DNA from: Rallus limicola
Taxonomy: Eukaryota; Chordata; Aves; Gruiformes; Rallidae
DNA: 64,000 bases
Direction: 5' to 3'
Assembly (NCBI GenBank): GCA_022605955.1
Contig: JAKCOZ010000003.1
Location: forward strand, 41,442,761-41,506,760
The notes beneath the pieces were generated by a model that did not search any database, was not told where the DNA came from, and saw nothing but the letters and a program-made list of their open reading frames with translations. This document shows positions 31,606 to 45,700 of the stretch, one piece after another (within the stretch, counting starts at the first letter, position 1; every line of letters begins with the position of its first letter). A program made the translations under genes and the position numbers.

Positions 31606-33366
31606 CAACACTGATACAGGAGGTAAGAATGAAACAGTAAGCTAGCATATTTGACAAAAAAAATAAGGTAAAAGGTCTACAAAATCTCAGTACACAAACT
31701 GGGAGATAACCAAAACCCAGAGCTGCTTAAGTGTTCCAGCTGGATGGTGTACATAAAAGCATAGGCACAGCATTAGTTCCTGCAAACCCCTCTTATAAGA
31801 CTTCAGTAATATTGCTTTGGCCTTGAATTTGAGATTATTTGCTCATTTTCTTAGGATTGCAGCTCAAACCCATGCCCTCAGGACAGATAAAATGGCCTAT
31901 GAGATAGGACAGCATGGTGATTAATCAGTTCCAGAACTCACTATGCAGGAACCCCTCTAATTGGCTCTCAAATTCCAGTAAATTCACATTCATATTTTAA
32001 ACACTGTATATTCAGTGCAGTGGAGGTTTTTCATGAAATCACTAATTCATTTTGGAAGCCTTTGTACAGCTTTGGAGTGAGTAGCAGAAAGGAAGTTTTC
32101 AGTCAAAGTGAATGTGTAATTAGTCAAGACTAGCACTGATCCATCAGTATTCTATGGACTTGCTCTGTGCTTCAGTCGTGTTAAACTCACCTGTAGTATC
32201 CCTGTGCAGTTCAGAAAAGTATTTTCCTGTTTTAATCTTCCATGGAATTAAGCTTCAGGCCCTGTACTCTACCATCACCACTCATCAGTAGCTTGTGTAC
32301 ACTTGTAAACATGAGAACTGCTCCAGTTACTACAGACTACAGTAAGGTAAAGCTTAATTATTGAAGCCCAACTCAGTGTCTTGTCCACCAAAGGGACATA
32401 ACAGCAGCTCCCTAAACCTCTAAATTTTAATCTGCATCATAAGCCCTCTTCAAACTGCCTGGACTAAACTTCCAGCTTGTACCCAAGAGTTATTAAAACA
32501 AGTATGTTACACACTATTGAAAGCTATTGTATCTTGGATAAAAGGGGTGAAATAATGTGTGAGCCTGGACAGACTGTTCTTAGGACAAAGAGCTAAGGTA
32601 AGTCTTACCAGAGCAAGGGTAGAATACAGCCCTTGTGAATGCTGGGTGAGATTAGAGAACAAAGGAAGCAGCAGAACAGAGATTTTTCTGGATCAGTTTG
32701 TTTCAAATTCAACCACCTTGGCAGAGAGAGCTCCAACACAGTAGATGAGCAGCAGTTAAGAGCAAGTCTTCTTTTATCTTGCTCTCCATATCTCCAGTCC
32801 ACCACCTTGGTGGGAGAAAGTGTCTGCAAGAGTCAGTAAGGAAAAGGACACAGTTCAAAAAATACCCAGCTTCTGCACAACAGGATTTTTGCATATGAAG
32901 CCAGTGGTGAATACATGGCAAACAGAATATGAAGTAGAGTATCAATGCCTTCAACTGCTCAGTGCCCGGTATGGTACTTCTAGCTTAAGATCTGCAGTTA
33001 GAGTGACAGCAGAAAACTACACAGAAATGCTTACCTGCAGAAGGCAGTGTCCTCAGTTCCACTAGAAGTGAGATAAGCTCCTTAACAAGCCTCCTGCTCC
33101 ATTTTCCTAGACCTTCTATCTTGTGTGATAAATTGGATAGGGAAGCAGTTTTTAAACTAAAGCTCTCAAGAGCTTTAAGAAAGCTTATGGAGACAAGCAG
33201 GACAGCTTCTCAGAGATCAGCAGCACTGCCCACTGGTCAGTCACCAGAAGGATGAAATCACTAGCAATTAAGAGAAATCTTTGTCTAACACCCCCTGTCA
33301 AAAGGCAGCAGGAGAGCTTGCTTATCAATTCACCCAAAGCCAACACGTATTGCAGTTTAACAGATC
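31606..33366. other. Intergenic DNA downstream of CLTA, no gene seen
   Basis: Unique sequence; no repeat family or coding signal recognised. Confidence 0.55.
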
Positions 33367-33372
33367 TTTAAT
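33367..33372 (-). terminator. CLTA: Candidate CLTA poly(A) signal
   Basis: ATTAAA on the reverse strand, 248 bases after the CLTA stop at 33620. Nearest plausible hexamer; use is inferred. Confidence 0.4.
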
Positions 33373-33619
33373 ATCAGTAATGTGGGAAGCAACATCTCAG
33401 TGCATCACAGCACAAACCAGAGTTTCAGAGGTTCTCCCATTTCAGACATGGAAAGGAAACATGAAGAACATGCAATCAAACAATGATCAGGTCTAGATAC
33501 ATCATGAGGTTTGTTCAAAGAGAGCCAAATATTGAAACAATTAATCCAATTACTGCAAACATAGCTTCTCTGAGTAAGGTTAGGATATTGCATTTGTGGT
33601 GTTTCCATTGTGCTTTCCT

Positions 33620-33791
33620 TCAGCGAACCAGCGGAGCCTGCTTGAGTGAGATGAGGACTGAGCGCATGCGGGACACATCTTTTGCCTGCTTACTAGACTT
33701 GGGGTTAAAGTCACAGAGCTGAGCCACACGTTCCCACTCAGTGCCCGGAAAAATATCTTCTGCATCATTCACAAAGGCTTCTTCAGCTGCC
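33620..33791 (-). CDS. CLTA: CLTA terminal coding exon
   Basis: Acceptor gcttttag; 172 nt to the TGA at 33622-33620. It encodes [40 protein letters not shown] and the tail [11 protein letters not shown], the C-terminal calmodulin-binding/trimer-contact region. Confidence 0.96.
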
Positions 33792-36700
33792 CTAAAAGCA
33801 ATGCAATGCACCTTGTGTTAATGCCCAAGATATAAGGCACTCCTTCCCTCTTTCAGGATGCAGTTTCTTTCAGCATATTTCTAAGAAATGTGCCCTGACA
33901 GCTGCTTGTGGACGTTATGGCTACTTAAGCTCCCACTGCCCCAACCCTGGAGACAAAAGTAGGTTGCCATAGTATGCTATGCACAAGCAGAGCAGAGTAT
34001 TGCTGTGTAAAATGTTGGAATACAGGTGTTTGGTTTTAAGAATAGTTATCGAGACTTTGTCTAAGGGGTCAGCATATGAACTGCCAGGAAGTAAGGTTCT
34101 TCTAATTAGGCATTGAATTTATGCCCCAGTCTTAAATAGTTACACCTCTGCCACTTCATGTTTTACACTGGACACTTGCCAACTAGAAAATTAGAACACC
34201 CTGCAAGCATGTCTTAAAGCAGATTCCACCTGAGGGTTTAGATCAGGCCCAAGGCACAAAGACCATCATAAAGCCATCTGCTGATGATACCCAGTGCTAT
34301 AGTGAAGCAGCATGAATCAAAAGGACCGTAAGTCATGAAACCCATGCTTGCAGGTGCTATAGGCCAAGGCATATCTTGGCAGAGGGGATGGCTCATCTGA
34401 GATCAGTTTACAGGATAGACACATTTCCCCCGCTCGCACCCTAAGGAGCCGTTTTACATTACATACAGATTGGTGTCAGTGGCTTCCCAGCTGTATCCTT
34501 TTGGCACTGCTATGCTGACAACAGCTTTGCTTTAATGCATGGATAACACTCCAGCATCTAGTTTTGGTGAACTGTGGGGCCCTGGTAGCTGTCTAAGTGC
34601 AATAGCAGTAAGCAACAAGAGATCAAACCAAATCCATCTACTCCAACAAGCAGTACAGAAAAAGCAGTGAAGATGGCTCTCTCATGAGGGTTCAGCACTG
34701 TTCACAGGGATGAAAAGGTTACAGACACCACTGAAGACAAGGGTCACTAAAACACTGCTACTTTGTGACATGACACTTTTAAAGGGCAGTGAAGATTTTT
34801 TTACTTAACTGTTCTAGGCTGTAGCAAGGATGATTTATGTTTGTGCTTAAAGGTGAAAAGAAGAAAAGAAACAAGGAGAGAAAGTTTAAGTCAGATATAG
34901 AAGATGAGAATGAGTTTAATGCAGATGATCAGCTGGCTGAACATGCACTAGTAGCTTAGTCTACATTCAGGAAACAGGCTGCCAATTTTATTCTACAGCA
35001 CTTACACTGCACATTTGCATTGGATATAAAAAAGGGGTTTATTGGGAAAAATTATCAAAATCAACTCCAGGAGACTTCTGAAGTGTCAAACACCACCTGT
35101 AAATCCATCATTTCACAAGTCTTGGCTTACATCCGCCTGCAGTTAGGCAATTAATTCCACACTGGACCTTCAATATTAATGCACTTAAAGCCACTCCATG
35201 GCCCACCAATTCACCTTTAAAAGGTGTCACCTTAGAATCTGTGACATGGTCATCTTTCAATTCAAGTCTACAAATTAAGGGAAGAAATTAAAACACATAA
35301 ACAAGCCAGTGAACATCGCAATCCTTCCACATCACAGAAATCAGCATACTCTCATTGGATCTTGAAAGTCATGGCTGTATTCTCACTGAACCATTAGGCT
35401 GGTAAAATGATTACACAGAGCTGCTCTTAAATTTCCTCCCAGCAGCTAATGTTGTTTTCCAACATCACCTTCTTGTACTTTTCCTTTGTTGTCTAGTAAC
35501 TTTATAATTCTATATACACGCACCCCCTCTCCCCTGATTTCTGGCATGTGATTCCTTTCCACCTTCCTTGGCTTTAGAGCTATGTGCAAGCACCACTTGA
35601 ACATTTTCTCTAATTGTGTAGGCAAATGAGCACAAATCAGGAACTCAATGCCTATTATACAGAGTAGAGTTAAACACCATGCTTCTCTGCAGATATGGCT
35701 AGGACTAAATAGAGCACCCATGTTGGACTACAGACACTAACCCATATTCCCAGCAAAACATCTTGCTAAGCAGCTGTTTCCAGGCCAGGGAACACTATAA
35801 ACCCCTATGTCTAAGGGCTACTGAAATCATTACCGAAATTCCAGCGGTATGTATACTACATCACTTAACCTGAAAGTGCTGGATGTTGTGCAGTGTATGG
35901 ATCCTTACTGGAAAACTGCACTTGATACAGATCAAAGTCAGTCCAAAAAGGAACAGGTATAAACTTGTATTAGTTTATGCTGCCTTGAAGTATTCAGACG
36001 ACACCTTTCGACATTCAGCACTATTTCTGATCCTTCTCATTACCTAGTTGACTAGAAAACAGAATTAGTAGTTAAGCAACATACACATAACCAATCACGT
36101 CAGCGAAGGGTTGTTTGTAGAAAGCTTCATCTGCCACCCTATGTAGCAAGAAGTCCAACAGGCAGGCAAGCAGGCAGGAGAAAAGAGATAAAGGTGAGAA
36201 GTAGGGAATACAGCTGGAGGCAGTTTTAACAAGCACATTAACCTTGCATGACCTAAACTTACTGTAACAGGAAAGCAGCTACCATGTGGAATGTATCAAT
36301 TAAGCCACTGCCTCAGAGGATCAACAGAAGAGTTCTGCTACACCCTAGGAGTTGGGACCAGTTAGTTTAGGACTAGAGTCGCAGTGTCAGTGTTGTCCAC
36401 TGGACAGCAGCTGCCATTAGGAGAGATATCTCAGACTGATGAGAATGTCAAACACATCTTCTGTGCAACACTGGTTATAGAGACTCTACTCCAGAATGCA
36501 TATTATGCACTCAAACGCTGTCTACAATAAAGCTATGTGAGTATCACAGGCTTTGGCCACCAACTAGAAGGGTGAAAATCCTGTATTCCTTTCTTGGCCC
36601 AACCAAAAGACTACCTCAGGAATGGAAGCATCAAATCCACAGTTGTGTTGGAATTGTAGGCCTCCTTTTTCCCTTTACTAGGAAGCAGAGTCTACCTTGG

Positions 36701-39700
36701 AGCCTACTTGAGGCAAACCCGCTGATCATTTTGCTAAGACAAATGGTGTCTCAAAAAACAGTTTATCTTGAGTCTGTGAGTTCCTGGAGTATAAAGCAGC
36801 CCTGATGATTACTTGGACAGAATGAAACTAGCAAGCCTAGGTCAGAAGTTGATATCTCAAGTGGTATTGTCACGACTATCATATTTATCTTTATATAGCT
36901 TGAAGTCAAAATTCACATGGAACCTCTAAGAAAGTGTAAGAGCTTACCAAACTAGCAGTGAAGACATTGGTTTCTGTTCCAGGGCCCAAAATAAGGCAAT
37001 TCAAATGCAATACAGGCCCAGCCAGCATTTAGTTCTTCACTATCAGAACTGAGTCAGGTAATTGCAAGCATTTCTAAAAGTAGCAGCCAAATGTTGTAAG
37101 GTATCTCATGAAGTAACTCGTGGCAAAGACTAACTACAAGGCCACTTCCATGTATTCTACAGATAGCAAGTAAAATTGCTATTCTCAAGGTAAGTAATTA
37201 ACAGCCACTGAAGATTTTTGCTAGTGGCATGCAAAGAAGTGGGTAGATTAAAACTTTTTTGTGGCCATATTAAAACTTTGTGTCTTAAGAAATCTTCAGT
37301 AATTCTGGCTGATTAGCTTAATGCTTTCTCTTGCTACTCTTGCACATGTAATCTAGATTCCATGAAAGCTTAAAAAAAAAAAAATCATCTACCACTGGAG
37401 ATCCACTTCTTAGTAGGAGAGGTTACTTTAGTGATTTGAAGGACTACTGCCTTAGGACATGCAAAAAGTATTCTAACCTCTCTCCCATTACTCTTGTAAC
37501 CAGTACTGTAACTCTGCAGAAGACGGAAGAAACCTTACCTGTTGCTCACTTTTGTTTTCTGGAGTTTTTCATCTTGCCTGGCATACCACTCCTCCAACTC
37601 TTTTATTGCTTTCTCTTTCCATTCTGCTTCCTGCTTTCGTGAGTTTGCATCTGAAGATTTAAGAATCTCTTTGTCAGTCATGCTCACTGCAGGTGGATCA
37701 TTACCATTGCAGCTGAAGTTTCAGGGTGCATCCTAGTGCAGATCTACTCAGGTAAGGGTTAGGAGATTTCCTGATTTAGGCCATAAGAACTCTAAATACC
37801 ATGAACATTCAGGGGATTATGCAAGCAGAGTGCTTGTGCTGTGCAAATGGGATGGTCCATCTCAGTTTAGCTTCAGCATTTGTAGACTAATTCAGATTCA
37901 GCAAGTCTGTTGACCTGCAAACTCAAACTGTTCAAAACCAGAAGCGGTCACCTTGCAATCCTAGTGTTCAAAGCTCAATAAAGTGCACTGGCATAGGCAA
38001 AGTGAAGGAGCCCTGCACTCACCATGCTTTTACACCAAGCCTGCCATTTAGGACAAGTGCATCCTGTAACTAGCTCACAAAAGGAGCAGCAGGCTCCAGA
38101 AACACATTGTACAGAGGGCTCTGTCCTAACATTTTCAAGCAAAGCTTCCTCCCTAATGCAAGTGGAAAGCATACCAGTTTGTGGGCTCTCAGAACCTGTT
38201 CACAGGTAGGTATCACTGCATTTGATAGCTGCATTCAGATTAGTTACTAGTCCATTACTTGACTTAGCTATTAGATTAATATCTGTATGACAACAGATGG
38301 CCTCAGCAATTACAAAATGAGCAATCTTTATCCTTTGAAAAAAGCACTGATGATGCAGTATTTATTCAATCTTTTCTGCTGATAAGAGCTGATCATTTTC
38401 TGTCACCTTATTTGCAGGTAAAGGACAGGCCACGTAAATACTTTGCTGGTTCAGAGAGCCACATGTTTGCTGACTCCAACACCCGTATAAAGTCTGCTTA
38501 CAGGAAGACTCATCCAGGCTTGCTGCCCAAACTCAAGAAGCTTGTTATGATCCCAAGATCCAGAAGCCATGGATGAGAATTCTGCTGCTCCAGAAACTGC
38601 ACTAAGTTATTCACAAGCAAGAACAATGCCCCAACACCTTCCCTTACCAAGTTGCTCCAGACGCTCCTTTTGCTCTTCTCTCCACTTACGAATACTCTCT
38701 GGTTCTGACTGCAGTCGATCTACCTGGGATATGGCTGCATAGGAGTCTGTTGGACCATTACTCTCCTTAAAGAGAGGAAAAAGTAACATCATTTATACAT
38801 ACAAACTGAGTATTTCAGATACCTGCCTCTAATCTACATAAAGTTACCATAACATATTAATGTAATTTGGCAATGCATACCACGATTAACATGAAAAAAA
38901 AATGTTTTGCCACAAATTACAGCAAGATTGAAGCAAATTAGTACAGGTCTCATAATCAAGGATCAAACACAAATCCAAGTTCACTGGGAAGTCAAATTAT
39001 GCCAGAGTTCCATGCCTGAAGAAAGCAGAATACAATGCCTAGCACCCTACTATACAATTGCAGGCATTCATTTCACCTGAAGCATTAGCTGTGGAAGTAA
39101 TTACATAATTTTAATTGCTGTATTCTAAGCTGCATATAAGAGGCATTTGAACACTGACGCGTCAAAGCATTCTTTTTGCAACAAAACAGCCAAAAGATTT
39201 GCAATAAATGGAACTATACAGCAGATTTGTGAAGCTAATTGATACTATGCTATTTGGCACAAAGTCCAACAACCCTACACTTCACAGACCTAGGAAATAA
39301 CACTCTTGACAAAACAAGACGAATTGCAGGTAGTATCAGATTTGGCCGAATCTTGCCCCTCTTTGGACCTCCTGAAGCTTCTGATGAAGGAACAATGTAA
39401 AGAGCAGGAGCCAGGCACCAGACTTCACAATCAGTCCAAAACAAAATTAATTGGCCAGTTGCACAGACAAACTAGTTACAGGTAGGAAAACCAAAAGTTA
39501 CATATGGCCCATTCCGTTCTTCCTTATCAAAATGAAGCTCTATCAACCAAAGCAGGTGGTCACTTTAAACTGCAAACACAAAGCCAAGATGTTTCATTCA
39601 CTTTCTGTTGTATATGGAAGCACAAAGGGCTAGTAAGAATCAGTTTTCCTATTGATCTCACAACAATGGTGAAGCTATGAAAACGTTAGCAGCAACAAAA

Positions 39701-42700
39701 GATGTTTGTGTCTCCACAAAGCTCAGTGGCTTGTATGGTACCCCCTTCCTGGGCATTCATTTAATCAGGACTACCCAACCAACTGACAGCAGGCAGTGAC
39801 AATGCCCTAGCCAAACTGGTATGAAATTTAGTTACTATACAGTAATTGCTTTAGCATGCCTCTGTTTTCTGACACTAATAAAGCAAGTGTCTCCTTTTGT
39901 TATTACCATACCTGACTAGCATACTTGCATATTATGATTGAGCTACTTAGTCAGCAGCTTAATTCCATGCAACTTTATGTCCCTGATAAGTTTACAGTGT
40001 TTTCAGTTAGCTCCCTGTAAGATCATTCTTGACAATACAACCAAATCACGTGAATTATCCTTAAAGAATAAAGAACAAGTAATTCAGAAAACTCCCCTTT
40101 AAACTAGATGGTCAGAGCATGCTGTCATCTTATTAGCCCGTGGCAAGTCAACCTTAAGTCAAATCAGAGTCTGCTTCCAATGGTTATGGCCTATTAAGCC
40201 ATAATTCAAAATAGAATGCTGCTTTAAGTTGCCTCTACATTCAGAAGGGCATATTAAGACCACTAACAGCTTTATCAGAAGTTATCAGAATAGAAATTCC
40301 TCTTCAGGGATGACATAAAAGTACATTAGAGACAAGTGGGCAGTCTAGATTAAGGTGAAGTTCTCAGAGTAGAACAGCACATTCCAAGTACAGAGTGCTT
40401 CTATCTTACCTGATAGATGTCTCCATTAACCACTCCATCAACAGCACCTGTAAAGAAGTGACTGTAATTTAGCCATTTGATAAGAGACAGAACAGCCAGA
40501 TTTACTGATTTCAAAAAATTGTATGAAAAGCTTTACAGAGTATATAATGTGGGAGTTATGCAAATAACTGTTACCCCTGCAGGGTTACTTCCTTACCTCT
40601 GCACTTTTCTAGATAGGTACAAAAAAACTAAGTGAGTTATTATTCTGTGGAACCAGTAATACCTGGTTCTGTGGAACCAGGTAATCTCTTCATCCCAAAA
40701 ATCATGCTTCAGGCTACTGAAACAGCAGAGCTCATACTGCTGAGAAGTTGCTACATATGGTGTTCTACAGTTACTCCTACTTTCTCTTCCCTATCTTAGA
40801 AGGGGACTACCAGGCAACTGTTTACAAGTTAAGAAGCATGACTCTCACTGGTTTAGTCTCTACCTGGAAGATTAGCGGTCCTGCAGCCAATACTTAGTAA
40901 CTCTTATCCTCATACCTCTGAACTCCTAATCAGCTCAAGAGATAGAGATGACATTTCTAGCAAAGTCACCTTTTGCTGCCTTCTGTGATGACCTGCTTGA
41001 CAGCTTCCTACTTCAACTGCAGGACTGTTCCCTTTGAAGTAATACTGGCAGTAAAGCCTCAGGATCAGCTAGGAATCTGTGCCACAGAACACTAGAATTT
41101 TGTCTTCTTAAAACACAGACATAGGGAACATATGTCAATTGGAACACAAATATTTTATGTTTGTAAAACTATTTAAGTCTCCAGACAACTCAAAATTCAA
41201 AGATTGTCAAGAACAGTTGAATCCCAGCAGAACATCTATGTGGAACAGTGCTACGTAATATCAAACTGCCTGCATGATATAAGAAGTCATGTTGCTACCT
41301 TTGTCTCACCAGTAATGCTAACATGGAGAAATATACTGCACAGGAGTGTTTCCATCATGTTACTAATACACTCTTCAATAAAAAAAAAAAGAGACTGTAC
41401 TAAAGTCACCCAACAGTAAGCAGAAAATCAACTTATTCTGTACCATCTTCCTAAATAAGATAGTTAATTCACCTAAAACTAAGAGCATTAGGCTGTTAGA
41501 TACTTTCTCTTTGGCTATGTATCACCCAATATGACACTAGAGTTAACGGCACTCAGGTAGCTTTTCATATCCTTCCTCAGTTAACTAAAAGTCTTAAGTC
41601 CTTATCCATGACCCCTGAATATCAATCATCAACATCAGTTCAAACATGGGAGTTAAATCAGAAGATAGTAATCTCCAAGAACACAGTTACTAGCTTCAGG
41701 AGGGGCAGACTCAAGTTAACAAAACACTAGCTTTTCAGTTGTGGTAAATGTGTTTTATAACCAGTGTCCTACATCTGAAAAATATAAGCCACTTTGTCTG
41801 ATGGCTACTCCTCTGCAAGTTGCCATAGCTGAAAGGAACTGGTTTGAGAAGCACATAAAGCTAACAGCTTCTGTCTGCTTTACAGCAGCTACCATGCCCA
41901 TCACTTCACATCAACTGGTAGAGATCATTACAAGTACACTGACTCAGGCAGCTACAACCCACTAAACAGGTTTAGGAAGACTAAAACCCACAAAGAAAAC
42001 ATGCTTATATTTCACTCCCCTTCAATTGAAGCCTATCTGCACTACAGATGCATGCTGCAGCTGTTCTCACCTCGTCCTTGCAGGTATGAGCTTAAAGCTA
42101 AAACAAGGCCTATAACTCATATTGGCATTAACAGCTTGAATAAACCACTGTCTACCTTTCAAGAGCAGAGAGTGCTTCACATGTGCAATCAAACTGGAGA
42201 CACAAGTGTATCGCTGTGAGGCCCAGGAGAAGGTAGCCTTTAAATGTTCGTAGTTCTCATCTCCAGAAGGAAGTCAGTTGCTTCATGAGAGCGCCTTTGG
42301 GAAGTACTGACTCACCAGCTAGGCAAGAGGGCTCATAAGTCTTGAAGACTCTAAGAGCTGTGATAATATGATTAAGCTTTCCTGTTAAACAAAAAAAAAA
42401 AAAACAAAACCCACACTCATTGAGTCTTCTCTGTCTGCTAACCTGCTACAGTAACAGCAACATCACTGCTGAAAGCTGTGACTGAGATAAAACAGAAATG
42501 TTTGTCTAAGGGCTGCTTTTATTCTGTATAGGAGCAGGCACAGAGCTAAATGTTTCCAGCGCACTCCCAGGTCAGATGCACGAAAAATATTAAAACAAAC
42601 TTCCCATCACTTCGGAGATCTCCAGAACTTGTGATTAAGATGCGAAGTCAGCATGCTGACTAAGCAGACTGCAAACAGAAGAGGAAGTGGCACTGTAAAA

Positions 42701-45700
42701 GCACGTTATCATATGCCAATACAAGTATGCTAACTGGAAACAGACCAATAGTCAGATTCACTCATTTTAGCTCTCCAGTCTGTGTTCAGCATGAAGTCTA
42801 GAAAAACTACCTGCTTGCTGCCATATCAGTTATCAATACTAGTTGTATATCAGACTGCTTTGTCTACATAAGCATATAATTTCATACCTGAATTCCCACA
42901 GAAAAAAACATAAATATTATCACTGTTATCATGATGTTTTCATCAGCCATGAACAATGAGAGTTCTCTACTGGCTACAGAGTCCATCCAACTCTATCACT
43001 GCACTACATCTTCAAGCTCCTGAAGTTAACTGACCCATATTCCTTGGTGTTCGCTTCTTAAGATAAAACTTTATTTGTAAGGATAGTGTTGCACACAGCA
43101 TGTTGAAACCTCTACAGTTCTTTAACACATGCCAACAACACTGTAATAATGAACTTCTATAGAGTTCTTAAGGGTCTGAAATGATTCAGAGATGGGAATC
43201 CATATCAGCTACCTTGCATTGACAGAAAAGAAACAACAGCCAAGCCTGCCAAAAATCAGTAGTAGAAACAGTGCCCTCCACATGTACCAGGGCTTACAAA
43301 AGAAAGGGCTGGGTAGCTTGGATATAACAACAGTTTTGTCACTTCAGTCCTGCAGGCCAACATATGGCTTCAGAGGCTTATCACACTAAGGCTCAACTAC
43401 TCTGAAGGTAACTACTTGCATTAATACCAGACTGAGTACTACTTGGCATAAAAGAAGTTTGCTTAGCCTCGTTCACTAGCCACTCTCAAGTCTAATTCTC
43501 AAAAGACAGCTAACAGAACAATCAGAGGCAGGACTTCGCAGTGGTAGTCCAATATCCAAACAAGCCTAATATCTTAATGTCAGGGAGGGCAGCAGGCCTG
43601 CCAGCAGCCCAACTCTCCTCACAGAAGACAGAGAATTCCCATGAGACAGGGAAGTTGCTCATGTCGAGGGGATTTTGGTAATCACATTCTCAAAACAGCA
43701 GTATTAAAGAGAGGGGTAGTGCAAACTGCCCTAAACCAAGAAGGAGTTATGGGAAGGTATTCAGGAGTAAGTGAACATGTTAAGAACCAGTCATAATATA
43801 TATGGTCGACACAGCAGGTATGCATATGCTTTTAGACATCAAAGGTAAACTAACCTTTAGCTATAAGATATGCTTAGCAGAACCCGTTATAATTGCTAAC
43901 CAATCAGTTTGGTGTGAGCAGTGTGTGTAACCAATTAGCAGCTTTTTAGCTTGCCACATGTGCAGTAACAACTGTATATAATCTGTGAGATTTCACTCAA
44001 TAAAAGGCTTCACCTTAATTCATATCAAACTGCATTTTGCCCATCACCGATCTCCACATCCTAACACATGGACAATGCCTTCCTATTCAACTATGCTTTG
44101 GACAATATCCTCAGGCAGGTGAAACAAACCAGTATGAACACAGACTAAAGTATTTTTCAGCTACTTTCAGCATATCTTTTTAAGTTAGTACATTACTTGA
44201 TTGCTACTTTGATGGCACTAATAGCTACAGTTAGTTACAGAAGCTACAGTAGTTACAGAAGAACATAACTAAGTGTCCTGGGTTCAGCTAAGATGCGGTT
44301 AATTTTTGTAAGAAGTTAGGGTGAGACACAGCCAGGACAGAAAACCCAAGCTAATCAAAGGGGGTATTCCATACCATATGGTATCATGCTGTGTATAAGG
44401 GGGATAGCCAGAAAAGAGTGGTGCTAGCTCCTAGACACACAGCTTGGAAGGCAGTCCAGCTTCAGGACACGTCTGAGCTGTGGGGTTCAGTGAGAAACTG
44501 CATTGTGTGTCACTTGCTTTGTATATTCTTTTCTAAGTCCTGTTGTTATTTCCCTCTCCCTGTGCTGTTCCATCAAACTGTCCTTTATCCCAATCCACAA
44601 GGTTTGCCTTTGTCTGCCCATTCTCCTTATGCAAGAAACTGAGGAATAAATACTATTTTCTAGCCATAACTCATTCTCATGTCTACGTGCAAAATAAAGG
44701 CAAAGAGGTCAGCAGGAGAGCTGTGGTGCTAATGAGAGGGAAGGTTGCATATTGTAAAGCAAATTTATATTCAGTCCCTGAAAGACTATTAAAAGCAGTT
44801 TACAGACAAAGCAAATGCAGTTGAGTTTAAGTCCTGAAGTACTGCATACAGTTCTGGGGTCGCCAGTACAAGACATCTGTTGGAGCAAGTCCAGGGGAGG
44901 GCCACAAAAATGACCGGAGGGCTTGGAGTTCCTTTCATATGAGGACAGGCTGAGAGAGCAGGGGTTGTTCAACCTGGAGAAGAGAAGGCTCTGGGAAGAC
45001 CTTGGCCTTCCAGTAGCTAAAGGGGTCCTCCAGGAAAGCTGGCGAGTGACTGTATACAAGGGCACACAGTGACAGGACCAGTGGCCTTCAACTGAAGAAA
45101 GGCAGATTCATGACAGAATCATACAATATACAGAGTTGGAAGGGACCCATAAAGATCATGTCTCCACACAGGGCCAGCCACACCAGAGCATGGGACTGAG
45201 TGCATAATCCAGACACTTGAACTCAGTGTCAGTGCTCTAACCACTTCCCTGTGGAGCCTGTGCCAATGCCAGACCACCCTCTCAGTAAAGATCCTCTTCC
45301 TGACATCCAACCTAAACCTCTCCTGTTGCAGCTTCATGCTGTTCCCTTGGGTTCTATCAGTGGTCACCAAAGAGAGATCAGCACCTGCCCCTTCACTCCA
45401 CCTTGTTAGGAAGCCACACTGCAATGAGGTCTTGCCTCAGCCTCATTATCTCCAGGCTGAACAAACCAAGGGACTTCGGCCTCTCATCATAAGACTTCCC
45501 CTCCAGACCCTTCACCATCCTTGTTGCCCTCCTCTGGACATTGTCCAATATTTTTCTGTCCCTCTGTACCATGATGCCCAAAACTGCACACAATAATCAA
45601 GGTGAAGTCACACCAACACAGTGTGGAGCTGGAGATATAAGGAAGAAACTCATTATTATGAGGGTGGTGAGGCCCTGGCCCAGGCTGCACAGAGAAGCTG

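Larger units (their letters stand above)
33792..40409. other. CLTA introns 2-6, no further gene seen
   Basis: Introns between the small CLTA exons. No CR1 or LTR recognised across 6.6 kb, in contrast to intron 1 and the flanks. Small features: a GCAGGCAA-type micro-repeat near 36160 and a poly-A run at about 37373-37384. Confidence 0.55.
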
